64,000 nt of DNA from positions 1-64,000 of the forward strand of contig JAFNEO010000011.1 in NCBI GenBank assembly GCA_017886205.1. Direction: 5' to 3'. This DNA is from Candidatus Aminicenantota bacterium. GTDB taxonomy: Bacteria; Acidobacteriota; Aminicenantia; Aminicenantales; UBA8522. Each line of letters opens with the position of its first letter. The first letter of the stretch is position 1. A model generated the notes under the pieces. The model was given only the letters and a program-made list of their open reading frames with translations, searched no databases and was not told the origin of the DNA. The position numbers and the translations under genes are program-made. Shown piece after piece: positions 1 through 8,509 of the stretch.

Positions 1-96
1 ACGCTGAATGACGGTGTCTATGATGTCTACTTCTGTCATCACAAAATTTCTTCTATCGACCTAAAAAGCTCTACAACCGAGCTGGAAAATGTGTAA
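1..96 (+). CDS. Transposase C-terminal fragment (IS481-like integrase), cut by window edge
   Basis: The frame is open from base 1 to a TAA at 94-96 and gives a 31-residue tail with the segment DGVYDVYFCHHKI, like the C-terminal end of DDE integrase-type transposases of the IS481 kind. A pair of 23-base direct subrepeats typical of an element end follows directly. The rest of the transposase lies left of the window, so its family and intactness cannot be judged. The family is inferred from a short tail only. Confidence 0.55.
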   Translation, partial: TLNDGVYDVYFCHHKISSIDLKSSTTELENV

Positions 97-1091
97 ACTA
101 TGTCTCCGAACACTTGTATACCATGTCCCCGGTCTATACAGAGGATGAAGGAGAGGGGGGTCTTTGAAGGATGCTTCCCGAGATATTGACGGTAGGCGGC
201 GCTCACATCCCCGGCGACGGCATCGCCGCGATGGACATAGATCCGATAGCGGAGGATGATCGGTTCTCCGGGTTTCAAGACAACCGATGCAAGCCCCGGC
301 CAGGAAACGTTGATGAGGCCGGCATAGCTGTTGCGGATCATCCATTTCGTGGGCAGATCCGGATGGTCGGGAGAGACGAAGACCGCGATACCGAGCTCTC
401 GGGTGGAAAGGTCAGCCCACTGGAAGGGAGTGTGGACGGCGTCCTCTTTTAGCGGGCCCTCATTAGTCGTCAGGGTCGCGCCCGTGAACATCGGCGCGCC
501 GCGGAAGCATAGTCCGCCGTAGCCTTTGTTCTGGTCATGAGTCCCCTGAAGCTCGAGAATCCCTCCGACAGCTTCAATCGTGAGTTCGAGGTCGATCGCC
601 CGGCCCAGCTTGTCGGCAGGATGAATACGCAGGGTGACAAATTCCTTAGCCACAATCTCTTTGCCTTCAAGCCTCCAGGCGTTTTCGACGCTGAGCAGGA
701 ATGAGCCTTTCGCCGCTTCCCGGTTCAGCCAGCGGACAAAGTGCTGTCGGAGGCGCGGCAGTTTGGGTTCCCACGTTGACGTGCTCAGCCCTCGAGTCCG
801 GACGACCGGCCAGGTCCAGAACAGGCCGTGATGGTGGAGATGATCGGCCGGTGAGTCGTCCGTCAGCGCTTGGCCGTCGAGCGAGAAGAGGGGATGGATG
901 TAGCAGGACTGGGTATACCTGGGATCGATCCCGGACTTGAGCTGGTCGCCGTAGCGATAGGTCAGCACCTCAGTCTCTCCGTCGCGAATGGTCAGCGTGC
1001 CCTTCGTGGGGTCTTCGACGAACGCGATTTGGGCCAAGGCTGCCGTGCCAAGAAAGCCGATCAGGATTATCGAAAGACCTGCCTTTCCCAT
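39..1091 (-). CDS. DUF6807/PmoA-like secreted protein with a 3' end replaced by an insertion sequence
   Basis: The protein has a signal peptide (MGKAGLSIILIGFLGTAALA) and then the fold of the family often annotated as PmoA or DUF6807, with the marker segment DHLHHHGLFWTW near residue 85 and a long beta-rich body. I chose the start at 1091 over the upstream in-frame ATG at 1184 because GGAGG lies 6 bases before it and the signal peptide begins there. The last 30 or so residues, after a segment reading AAYRQYLGK, are read through the insertion sequence end on the opposite strand, so the native stop is lost. It lies 80 bases downstream of a Gfo/Idh oxidoreductase, a frequent partner in sugar catabolic loci. 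Biochemical function is unknown; the name PmoA is a historical annotation and does not imply methane oxidation. Confidence 0.75.
   Translation of the reverse strand: MGKAGLSIILIGFLGTAALAQIAFVEDPTKGTLTIRDGETEVLTYRYGDQLKSGIDPRYTQSCYIHPLFSLDGQALTDDSPADHLHHHGLFWTWPVVRTRGLSTSTWEPKLPRLRQHFVRWLNREAAKGSFLLSVENAWRLEGKEIVAKEFVTLRIHPADKLGRAIDLELTIEAVGGILELQGTHDQNKGYGGLCFRGAPMFTGATLTTNEGPLKEDAVHTPFQWADLSTRELGIAVFVSPDHPDLPTKWMIRNSYAGLINVSWPGLASVVLKPGEPIILRYRIYVHRGDAVAGDVSAAYRQYLGKHPSKTPLSFILCIDRGHGIQVFGDIVYTFSSSVVELFRSIEEIL
91..140. repeat. Insertion sequence end with two direct subrepeats
   Basis: Two copies of a 23-base unit lie in tandem: TGTAAACTATGTCTCCG from 92 and TGTATACCATGTCCCCG from 115, with consensus TGTAWACYATGTCYCCG. 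They start at the transposase stop codon and look like the end of an insertion element where the transposase binds. The other end is outside the window, so the inverted copy and any target duplication cannot be checked. The outer boundary is near base 140. Confidence 0.55.
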
Positions 1092-1171
1092 AGTCGACCT
1101 CCAACTTTCATCATGGTTAAAGGAGCTTATCGCCGCCGCCGCCCAGGGCATGATCAATCCTGCCCTGGGCC

Positions 1172-2503
1172 CTAAACGGTCCACGGTTCCCGGTGCGGAT
1201 AGTCCAGCCGGCTGTTGGCCTCATCATCATCGATGAAGCGCTCGGACTGGGGATCCCAGCGCAGCTTCCGCTGGAGCTTCATGGCGATGTGGGCCAGGAT
1301 GCAGATCGTATTCGACCGGTGTCCGACCTCGACTGGAGCGATAGGATCTTTGCGGGTGCGCATGCACTCCAGGAAGTTCTTCATGTGGTTGCCGCTCTGG
1401 TAGAGCCGAATTTCGCTCTCCCCGGTCTCCTGCTTTAGGATCGCCGGGTCGGAGGCCGTGATCTCTTCACGGGTGACGAAGATCCAGTCCTTGTCGCCCT
1501 CGAAACGCACCCCGGGCGGGTCGCCGGTCTCCATGATGAGGCGGACGCCGTCAGCATAGAGCGCTTCGGCATGAAAAGTCGTATGGACGTCGAAGAGGCC
1601 CCGGTCCGGAAATTCTGCCTTGACCTCGATCTCAACCGGCCCCGTGTCGTCGCTTCCGTTTCCCCACTGGGCGATGTCGTTCATGTGGGAGCCCCAGCCG
1701 GTGATCATGCCGTGGCAGTATTGTCCGATCTGGAGCCAGCCCGGCCGTTCATAGCTCATCTGGGGATGCACCCTGTCCTGGCTGAAGGGCGCCTGTAGGG
1801 CCGGGCCCAGCCAAAAATCGTAGTCGAGGTTTTTGGGTATAGGCATTTCCGTTGGATCGCCCGTCCCCCGGTCCTCCGGCAGCCAGACGCGCATCGATTG
1901 AAGCTTTCCGATGCGCTGGTTGCGCGTCAGCTCACAGGCCAGACGGAAATAAACTGACGAGCGCTGCTGGGATCCGACTTGAAGGATGCGGTTGTTCTGA
2001 CGGACGGCCTCGACGATGCGGCGGCCTTCGACGATTGAATAGGTGAGGGGCTTTTCGAGATAGATGTCCTTTCCGGCCTTAGCCGCGGCGATCCCGTGGA
2101 GGGCGTGCCAGTGGTCGGGGCTGACGATCAGGACGCCGTCGATATCCGGCCGGGCCAGGAGCTCGCGGAAGTCGTGGAAGGTGGCGATGCCTTGGTAGCT
2201 CCCTTTGCCCAGCTCGGCGGCATAGATCTTTTCGGCCAGCCACTGGGCGTCTTCAAGGCGGTGGGTGTCGATGTCGCAGACGGCCACAACGCGCGCGCCG
2301 GTCTCGAGACCCCGGTAGATGAGCTCCTGCATGTCACCCTGGCCCTGCCGGCCCGTGCCGATGACTCCCAGGAGCATCGTTTCGCTCGGCGGCGTCTGGG
2401 CGAACAGACGGCGCGGCCAGATCGTCGGAACCATGAGCGATAGTCCGGCGGCCTTCAGGAAATCGCGGCGCTTCATCCCGTACTTCTGTTGAACCTGTAA
2501 CAT
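1172..2503 (-). CDS. Gfo/Idh/MocA family oxidoreductase with Tat signal
   Basis: An NAD(P)-dependent sugar or inositol-type dehydrogenase of 443 residues. A twin-arginine leader (MKRRDFLKAAGL) is followed by the nucleotide-binding turn GVIGTGRQGQGD near residue 46 and the family hallmark YLEKPLTYS near residue 150. Start 2503 is supported by AAGGGAG 8 bases upstream; the in-frame ATG at 2476, right at the twin-arginine motif, has no comparable site. Enzymes of this Tat-exported branch are common in glycan-degrading bacteria and act outside the cytoplasm with a tightly bound cofactor; substrate cannot be told. It is probably cotranscribed with the DUF6807 gene downstream and divergent from the hydrolase fusion at 2631. 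Confidence 0.9.
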   Translation of the reverse strand: MLQVQQKYGMKRRDFLKAAGLSLMVPTIWPRRLFAQTPPSETMLLGVIGTGRQGQGDMQELIYRGLETGARVVAVCDIDTHRLEDAQWLAEKIYAAELGKGSYQGIATFHDFRELLARPDIDGVLIVSPDHWHALHGIAAAKAGKDIYLEKPLTYSIVEGRRIVEAVRQNNRILQVGSQQRSSVYFRLACELTRNQRIGKLQSMRVWLPEDRGTGDPTEMPIPKNLDYDFWLGPALQAPFSQDRVHPQMSYERPGWLQIGQYCHGMITGWGSHMNDIAQWGNGSDDTGPVEIEVKAEFPDRGLFDVHTTFHAEALYADGVRLIMETGDPPGVRFEGDKDWIFVTREEITASDPAILKQETGESEIRLYQSGNHMKNFLECMRTRKDPIAPVEVGHRSNTICILAHIAMKLQRKLRWDPQSERFIDDDEANSRLDYPHREPWTV

Positions 2504-2545
2504 GGTCTGCTCCCTTGCCCCAAACTATCATTATGATGAGCAGAC

Positions 2546-2562
2546 TGTCAACGACGTTGACA
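2546..2562. promoter_or_regulatory. Perfect 17-bp palindrome containing the -35 boxes of two divergent promoters
   Basis: TGTCAACGACGTTGACA is an exact inverted repeat of 8-bp arms around one A. Its right arm supplies a consensus TTGACA for the rightward gene (2557-2562), and its left arm supplies TTGACA on the minus strand (2551-2546) for the leftward Gfo/Idh gene. The form resembles operators of LacI- or GntR-type repressors. A bound repressor would block both promoters at once. No regulator gene lies next to it. Confidence 0.6.
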
Positions 2563-2585
2563 GCCGGAAGACTGGGTGCTATGGT
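2557..2585 (+). promoter_or_regulatory. Promoter for the toroid/hydrolase fusion gene
   Basis: TTGACA (2557-2562), a 17-base spacer and TATGGT (2580-2585) form a good sigma-70-type promoter, 45 bases before the ATG at 2631. The -35 box is part of the palindrome at 2546-2562. Confidence 0.5.
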
Positions 2586-2630
2586 TCGATCACCGTTTCA
2601 ATCGAGGTTTCTGGGAAAAGGCGATCGTTC

Positions 2631-5120
2631 ATGAAAAAAGCTTCATCCATCGTGTTTTCCTTGGCGGTTTTTCTGTCCCTGTTGGGAGCTCGGGCTTCAG
2701 ACACTTCCTGGGTGGAGGCCCAACAGAATGCCTTACAGAGCCAGAGGGCCATCCAATTCTGCCGGCGCTATGCCCACGGCTGGCTGGCTCATGCCGACTC
2801 GGGCTCGGGGCTCGTCCCGAGGAACCTGACGGGTGACGCCTATTGGAACGCCAAGGATGCGGCGGCCGACAATTATCCGTTCATGGTCCTGACTGCAGAG
2901 GTCACAGATGACCATTACCTCAAAAAAGTCGTTCAGGAAATCCTGGCCCAGGAAGGGAAGCTGACCAACCGTCTGGATTCGCTCCCGGACGACTTTCTTT
3001 TCGCCACCCAGAAGTTGCGGACAGAAACGCCGAACCTGGACGATATCATCTTCGGAGCCGCTGAATACGCCAAAGATGGTCTCATGCCCATCAGCGAGTG
3101 GCTCGGCCCGTCGCCCTGGCTCGAGCGGATGAAACAGCTCACCCAAGATGTTTTCAAGCACGCGGCTTACGAAACTCCCGCCGGCAAAATTCCCTCTCAA
3201 GATGCCGAGGTCGTCGGCGACCTTCTCCAGGTGACCAGCCGGCTTTACTGGATGACCGGTGACGAGGATTACAAAGCCTGGGCTTTCCGTCTGGCCGATC
3301 AGTATCTGCTCCATTCGAACCTGCTGGACCGGGACAAAATCGTACTCCGCGACCACGGTTCGGAAATCATCGGAGGACTATCCGAGGCCTGCTTCCTCGC
3401 CAGTTATGAAAACCCCGAGCGGTGGCAGCGATACCGTCCCCGGATCCGCGCTATCCTGGACCGGATACTGGAGGTCGGCACGAACCCGGATGGACTGCTG
3501 TATAACGCCATCAACCCAAGGACGGGCGAGGTCCTGAGCAAAGGCCTGGCCGACACCTGGGGATATGTCTTTAACGCCTACCTCACTATCTCGCTTCTCG
3601 ATAATGAGCCTCGCTACCGCGAGGCCGCGGCGCGGGCGCTTTCCAATATCCATAAGTACCAAGACTACGATTGGGAAAACGGCAGCGCCGACGGCTACGC
3701 CGACTCTATCGAAAGCGCATTGAATCTCCTCAACCGCATTCCAGACGAATCCGCCTTCAACTGGGTGGACCATTCTATCGACTTCCTTTTCAACAAACAG
3801 CGGTATGACGGCATAATCGAGGGCTGGCACGGGGACGGCAACTCGGCCCGGACAGTACTCCTGTGGGCCCTCGAGAAAACCCAGGGCGTCACCGCCTCTC
3901 CCTGGCGAGATGACCTGAGGCTGGGCGCGGTCCGCGGGCCTGACGGCTCCCTTCAAGTTTTTCTGGCGAGCGACTGGCCCTGGTCCGGAAAACTGTGTTT
4001 CGACCGGCCGCGGCACCGCAGTCCGATCTACCTGCCGCTGGATTATCCCCGGATCAACCAGTTCCCTGAGTGGTTCACCGCGGGCCCCACCCAAAAGTAT
4101 GAGGTCAAGGTGGGGGAGGGGCCGGCCCAAATCGTGGAGGGAACGGACCTCTATAAGTTCCCCGCAACGATCAAGCCTGATGAACCGCTGCGGCTGACGG
4201 TGAACATCCATCAGGACCCGGCCGCTCCGAGACTCCGCGCCATGAAATACACGCCCAGGTCCCGGCAGAAAGCTCTCGCCTGGCAGAAAGAGCTGCGCCG
4301 CAGGCTCTACGGTTTGCTCAAGCTGGACGATCTCATCAAGGCGAAAATCCCGCTGGCTTCCAAAGTCCTCTTATCTGAAGAGCGGCCGGAATATGTCTTC
4401 CGGGAGGTCGAACTCAACTCCACCCAGGGCCGGCGGATCAAGGCGATCGTGACGCTCCCGCGCTCCGGCACACCCCCATATCCCGCAGTCGTTTGCATCC
4501 ACGGCCATGGGGGCTCGCGCTATGTTGTCTACGACAAGTCCAACGTCTACAAGGGCTTTGCCGCCGCCCTCGCCGAGAGCGGCTACGTGACCATCGCCAC
4601 CGATGTCGGCCAGCACGAAGTCTACGAGACCGGACGGACGCTCATGGGCGAACGGCTTTGGGATGTCAGGCGCTGCGTTGACTATCTGGAATCGATGCCT
4701 GAAGTCGACAAGACCGTTATCGGCTGCGCCGGCCTCTCCCTGGGCGGAGAGATGGCCATGTGGCTGGCGGCTATGGACGAAGGGGTGGCCGCCTGCGTCA
4801 GCTCAGGCTTTTTGACCGTCATGGACCAGATGGAACATGATCACTGCATGTGCTGGAAGTTCGAGGGGCTGAGGGAGTTCGTCGATTTCGCCGACATCTA
4901 TTCCCTTGTGGCACCGCGTCCGCTCCAGTGCCAGAACGGACTGGCCGAGCCGCCGACCATGTTCGTCGTCCCCCTCGCTCGTCAAGCCCTGAAGGAAATC
5001 CGCCTGATTTATTCGAACATGGGCAAGCCCGACAACGTCAGCCTGGCCGTGCACCGCGGCGAGCACGAAGTCGACTTACCCAGTCTGATGGAATTTTTCC
5101 GAACGTCCCTGACCAATTAA
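2631..5120 (+). CDS. Secreted fusion of an alpha-helical toroid domain and an alpha/beta hydrolase (esterase-like)
   Basis: An 829-residue exported protein. The signal peptide begins at MKKASSIVFSLAVFLSLLG. Residues about 25-480 are helical and aromatic-rich with repeated helix pairs, like the (alpha/alpha)n toroids of glycoside hydrolases and polysaccharide lyases, but I recognise no catalytic signature. Residues about 590-829 are a dienelactone-hydrolase/acetylxylan-esterase type domain: oxyanion segment HGHGG from residue 624, nucleophile Ser703 in GLSLGGE, and the likely catalytic His812 in GEHEVD. The longer frame from 2502 was rejected because it has no signal peptide and overlaps the promoter. 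Likely role: removal of ester substituents plus sugar-chain processing. Bifunctionality is inference. Confidence 0.8.
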   Translation: MKKASSIVFSLAVFLSLLGARASDTSWVEAQQNALQSQRAIQFCRRYAHGWLAHADSGSGLVPRNLTGDAYWNAKDAAADNYPFMVLTAEVTDDHYLKKVVQEILAQEGKLTNRLDSLPDDFLFATQKLRTETPNLDDIIFGAAEYAKDGLMPISEWLGPSPWLERMKQLTQDVFKHAAYETPAGKIPSQDAEVVGDLLQVTSRLYWMTGDEDYKAWAFRLADQYLLHSNLLDRDKIVLRDHGSEIIGGLSEACFLASYENPERWQRYRPRIRAILDRILEVGTNPDGLLYNAINPRTGEVLSKGLADTWGYVFNAYLTISLLDNEPRYREAAARALSNIHKYQDYDWENGSADGYADSIESALNLLNRIPDESAFNWVDHSIDFLFNKQRYDGIIEGWHGDGNSARTVLLWALEKTQGVTASPWRDDLRLGAVRGPDGSLQVFLASDWPWSGKLCFDRPRHRSPIYLPLDYPRINQFPEWFTAGPTQKYEVKVGEGPAQIVEGTDLYKFPATIKPDEPLRLTVNIHQDPAAPRLRAMKYTPRSRQKALAWQKELRRRLYGLLKLDDLIKAKIPLASKVLLSEERPEYVFREVELNSTQGRRIKAIVTLPRSGTPPYPAVVCIHGHGGSRYVVYDKSNVYKGFAAALAESGYVTIATDVGQHEVYETGRTLMGERLWDVRRCVDYLESMPEVDKTVIGCAGLSLGGEMAMWLAAMDEGVAACVSSGFLTVMDQMEHDHCMCWKFEGLREFVDFADIYSLVAPRPLQCQNGLAEPPTMFVVPLARQALKEIRLIYSNMGKPDNVSLAVHRGEHEVDLPSLMEFFRTSLTN

Positions 5121-5165
5121 AAAAGAGAAAGAATCCTAGCCGTATATAACAATCCCTCTCCCTGA

Positions 5166-6524
5166 TTAAAAAAAAGAAATGATTTTGGCCGCGGCTCCCG
5201 CGGCCACGACCATAATAGCCAGGATGAGGAGAGCATTCCACAGAGCCGCTTTCGGCCCCCGCACGACATCTTCTCCCAGGTAGCTTTTCATGTTGTGGAG
5301 GAAGAAGAATCCCAGATAGGCCGCCGGTATCATGATGAGGTTGAGCGAAGAAGTGGCCACTGGCACCCAGAAGGGAAGGGCGGCGAAAGCCCCAAACGCG
5401 CCGATATTGGCCAGCATAGTGCTCATCTTATAGGCGCGGCCGTGGAGCTCGAACCCGAGAATCTCGCTGAGCACGAGCCCGCAGATCAGCATCTCCAGGA
5501 CCATTGTCGTGAAGCACATGCTCAGGATGCCGAACGAAAAAACGATCCGTCCGAGAGTCAGTCCGATGAGCGGCTCGAGGGCGTGGGCGGCGTCTACGGC
5601 TCCGCGGACCTGGATTCCCCGGGCATAAAGCGTATTGGCGCAGGCGATGGTGACGAAGCTCGTGGCCAAAACGAATGGCAGGAACATGGAGACGCCGAGG
5701 TCGAAGTTCTTGAGCCGGAGGTGCTCTCTCCCCCAGCTGCGGGCCAGGAGCGTATAGGGAAACAGGAAGGTCATGTTGACCCCGACGGCGGCGCCGAGCT
5801 GGCCGAGGACGAGGGTGACTCCTTCCTTCGTTCCCGGGATGTGAAACCCGAACAGGCCGCCGAACAGAGCCTTGAAGTCGACCCCGGTTTTGACGACGAC
5901 CAGGAAAAAGGCGCCGACCATGAAGAAAAGCATATATTTCAGGAGGCGCTCGAAGGTCCGGAGGGCACGTCGGCTGCCTCGGCCATAGCTCCAGCAGACG
6001 GCGGTCGAAGCAACGAGCAGGACGAGGACGATGGGAAGCCGGGGGACGGAGAGGCCGGCGACAGAGAGTATGTCCCGGAGGACCGCTGTGCCGAGTGAGT
6101 ACTGGGGGAACTGCCAGACGACGGAGGAAACGAACACCGTCAAGCCCCAGAATAGGGCCAGGGCGGGATGCAGCCGTTTCCGGAAGACGTCATAGGGCCG
6201 GGCATGGGTGAGCAGAGTCTGCCGGCCTATGGCGGAGAAGACCACCACGCCCAGGAACATGGCCAGAGGGTTAACCCAGAGCAGTTTATAGCCGAAAGCA
6301 GCGCCTGCAAGAATGGTCGAGCCGGCCGACCCGGCGCCGAGTGTGATGGCGCTCTGGAGCCAGCCGGGACCGGTCAGCCTCCAGTATCCCCGCCAGCGGC
6401 TGATCAGGCCGGGCCGGCCATCGACTTCCCGGAGATATGCGCGCTCGGCTTCCAGGGACTGGGCATCGCGCTCCTTGATGAGAGGAAATCCCCGTCTCAG
6501 GTCCTGGCTCTTGTCGGCAATCAC
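5166..6524 (-). CDS. Nramp-like divalent metal transporter (divergent)
   Basis: A 452-residue integral membrane protein with about 11 hydrophobic segments. The first helix region (LTGPGWLQSAITLGAGSAGS) aligns with the start of Nramp Mn/Fe transporters. The family's metal-binding DPGN in helix 1 is replaced by LGAGS, and the helix-6 MPH region reads NMTFLFPY, so it belongs to an Nramp-related branch whose substrate may differ. The start is GTG at 6524, with AGGAAA 6 bases before it and no nearer ATG. It lies 23 bases after the zinc-ribbon/retropepsin gene and is probably in the same operon. Confidence 0.8.
   Translation of the reverse strand: MIADKSQDLRRGFPLIKERDAQSLEAERAYLREVDGRPGLISRWRGYWRLTGPGWLQSAITLGAGSAGSTILAGAAFGYKLLWVNPLAMFLGVVVFSAIGRQTLLTHARPYDVFRKRLHPALALFWGLTVFVSSVVWQFPQYSLGTAVLRDILSVAGLSVPRLPIVLVLLVASTAVCWSYGRGSRRALRTFERLLKYMLFFMVGAFFLVVVKTGVDFKALFGGLFGFHIPGTKEGVTLVLGQLGAAVGVNMTFLFPYTLLARSWGREHLRLKNFDLGVSMFLPFVLATSFVTIACANTLYARGIQVRGAVDAAHALEPLIGLTLGRIVFSFGILSMCFTTMVLEMLICGLVLSEILGFELHGRAYKMSTMLANIGAFGAFAALPFWVPVATSSLNLIMIPAAYLGFFFLHNMKSYLGEDVVRGPKAALWNALLILAIMVVAAGAAAKIISFF
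5187..5205 (-). terminator. Possible terminator hairpin at the end of the Nramp-like gene
   Basis: A perfect 8-bp GC stem (GGCCGCGG, loop CTC, CCGCGGCC) lies in the last codons of the minus-strand gene. Reading that strand, a run of eight T follows about 11 bases later, across the stop codon. The gap to the T tract is longer than usual for an intrinsic terminator, so the call is weak. Confidence 0.3.
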
Positions 6525-6547
6525 AAATTTCCTGTCCAGCAGAGGCC

Positions 6548-8359
6548 CTACCTTCGTTTCAAGCGGAGAATTCCCCTATCCTTATCGATTTCATAACGGA
6601 AGTGATTGAGGAAGTTGAGCCCGAGGAGCCCGCAATCGGGGTAAGCAGAGAGGTCGATCACCACGGCCTTGACGTTTTTGATGCTCCAGCCGTCCAGAGC
6701 AACGGTTTCCAGCGTGACCTCATAGGTCAGACCTAACCCTCCAACCCCTTCGACCAGCCTGACGGCCGTGCGGTCGTCGATCTTGATTCCGAGAGGCTCG
6801 AGTGCGGACGCCGGGATCGTACACGTATCGGCCCCCGTATCGATGATGAACTTCTGCCGATGCCTACTGTTGAGATCAGCATAGACCGGGATATGCGATT
6901 CTCCAGGGTTGAATTGAATAACGAGAGCCTCGCTTTCTTCGCTTTTCTGTTTGATCTGATTCTCCAGTTGCATGGCCCGGTCCTTCAGGGTGGGCGGATA
7001 TTCCCGGGCTTGAAGCAGTTCTTGGGCCCGCCCCCAGTCTTCCTCGGCCATCGCTGCCTCCACTCCCAGCAGGTGGATCTCCGGATCGTCGGGGAAGGCC
7101 TTTCTCGCCGCCTCGAAGGCCGCCATGGCGCTGAAGTAGCCGCCCTCGGCGATGATTTTTCTCAACCAGTCCTTGTACAATTGGGCGTGGAACCGTTCGA
7201 GCCCGGAGAGACTCTGTCCATGGGCGGCGAAATAATCCTTCTTGATGTTTTCCAGGTATTGGATGCCCCGATTATGATCTTTGGACGTGACCATCGCCAG
7301 GACCGCATCCTGCACGAGAAGCGGTTCTGAACTCTCCATGATCACTTGAAAACTCAGGATGCGAACCACCTCTTCAGCCCGACCTTCTTGGAGCAGCGCC
7401 GAGGCGAGAGCATGCATCTCCGCAACCACGTTTCCATCCCGGAGCGGAGAGGAGACGTCTTCGGCGGCCAGAAACCGGGGCCGGAGAAACCCACGGGCGA
7501 ATATCTCGAGTCTTTCTTGCGCTGGCCTTACTCCTTTTGCTGCGAAGGCCCGGTGGAAATCGGCCTCACGGCTGGCGGAAAGGGAGGCTAAGAGCTTCTC
7601 GATCGCGATCCCCGGATTAAGATCGATCTCTGCGGATTGCGTCCATAAGTAGCCCCCATCGATTCCGTCGCCGAAAGTCCAGCCGACGATCCTGTCTTCC
7701 TGGATAAAAACGCCCGGATCCCTCATCTCCTCCCCCAGAAGCAGGCGGATGAGCGAACCGCTCCTTCCAGAAGCAGCGATCTCCACCTGTTCAGGGGGAC
7801 TGTCGGGCCGGAGCGAACGCCAGAAGAGAGGCACGTTTTGCCTCCAGGCTGCAAGTCCCGGCGCATTCCAATCAGAGTCCGTCTCAATTTGCCACAAGGC
7901 CACTGGATCTCCGGACGCCCAGTTCCCCCGCTCGAGGGGGACCTCTAGATCGTCCGTCTGGAAAACGACCTCGTTCCCGCCGAAAAGGGCCGAGACGGGT
8001 AGAGCAACCCAGTTAAAACCGCAGATAGCGACATTCCATCGGGAGACTTCGTTTCCTGAAGGGTCGAGAACAACGATATCGCCCAGCTTGAGCGAGATAG
8101 GGCTTTGAGGGGGAGAAGCACCGGGAGAGATTAATTCACCCAAAGATTCTGAATCCCCAGTTGCATCCGGCTTTGATGATCTGAGGAGAAAGAAAAGCAC
8201 AAGGCAGATGAGGACCAGTAGAACCGCCGCCCCGGCCAATAAATAAGGACGGGGAATCCTCGCCCTTCTGGGTGTTGGCCTCCTCAGGAGGGGGGCACCG
8301 CATCCGGAGCAATAGACAGAAGAATCCGGGTTGCCGGTCCGACACCTCCGACAGATCAT
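6548..8359 (-). CDS. Membrane-anchored zinc-ribbon, helical-repeat and retropepsin-like aspartyl protease protein
   Basis: A 603-residue protein with an unusual order of parts. A zinc ribbon (C3-x2-C6 and C17-x2-C20) sits at the N-terminus. A single transmembrane helix covers about residues 38-60. A large middle region follows, its second half rich in TPR-like helices. The C-terminus is a retropepsin-like domain with DTGADT at residue 507 and the typical CGLLGLNFLNHF near residue 576. The ribbon is probably cytoplasmic and the rest outside. I chose 8359 because GGGGG lies 8 bases before that ATG; an in-frame ATG at 8377 has none. Role unknown: single-chain retropepsin-like domains form dimers and cut proteins, but no substrate is evident. 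Confidence 0.75.
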   Translation of the reverse strand: MICRRCRTGNPDSSVYCSGCGAPLLRRPTPRRARIPRPYLLAGAAVLLVLICLVLFFLLRSSKPDATGDSESLGELISPGASPPQSPISLKLGDIVVLDPSGNEVSRWNVAICGFNWVALPVSALFGGNEVVFQTDDLEVPLERGNWASGDPVALWQIETDSDWNAPGLAAWRQNVPLFWRSLRPDSPPEQVEIAASGRSGSLIRLLLGEEMRDPGVFIQEDRIVGWTFGDGIDGGYLWTQSAEIDLNPGIAIEKLLASLSASREADFHRAFAAKGVRPAQERLEIFARGFLRPRFLAAEDVSSPLRDGNVVAEMHALASALLQEGRAEEVVRILSFQVIMESSEPLLVQDAVLAMVTSKDHNRGIQYLENIKKDYFAAHGQSLSGLERFHAQLYKDWLRKIIAEGGYFSAMAAFEAARKAFPDDPEIHLLGVEAAMAEEDWGRAQELLQAREYPPTLKDRAMQLENQIKQKSEESEALVIQFNPGESHIPVYADLNSRHRQKFIIDTGADTCTIPASALEPLGIKIDDRTAVRLVEGVGGLGLTYEVTLETVALDGWSIKNVKAVVIDLSAYPDCGLLGLNFLNHFRYEIDKDRGILRLKRR

Positions 8360-8473
8360 CAGAATTCCCCCGGGCATCTCGTTAAAGCGCGCAACCTAGG
8401 GGAATTCTATAATAATGCCCCTCAAAGCTCAAATCCTCCTTATGCAAGCTGAGGGATGCCGGCCTTGATTTGA

Positions 8474-8503
8474 TTGACATCGAGCGATGGCTCGAAATAT
8501 AGT
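8474..8503 (+). promoter_or_regulatory. Promoter placed for a leaderless transcript
   Basis: TTGACA (8474-8479), an 18-base spacer and TATAGT (8498-8503) end six bases before the ATG at 8510, so transcription would begin at the start codon. There is no Shine-Dalgarno sequence. Confidence 0.5.
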
Positions 8504-8509
8504 TTTTCC

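Noticed and set aside
39-1091. Methane monooxygenase subunit, as suggested by the PmoA name
   Set aside because: The protein is a soluble exported beta-rich DUF6807 member next to a sugar oxidoreductase; no membrane helices or metal sites of the monooxygenase are present.
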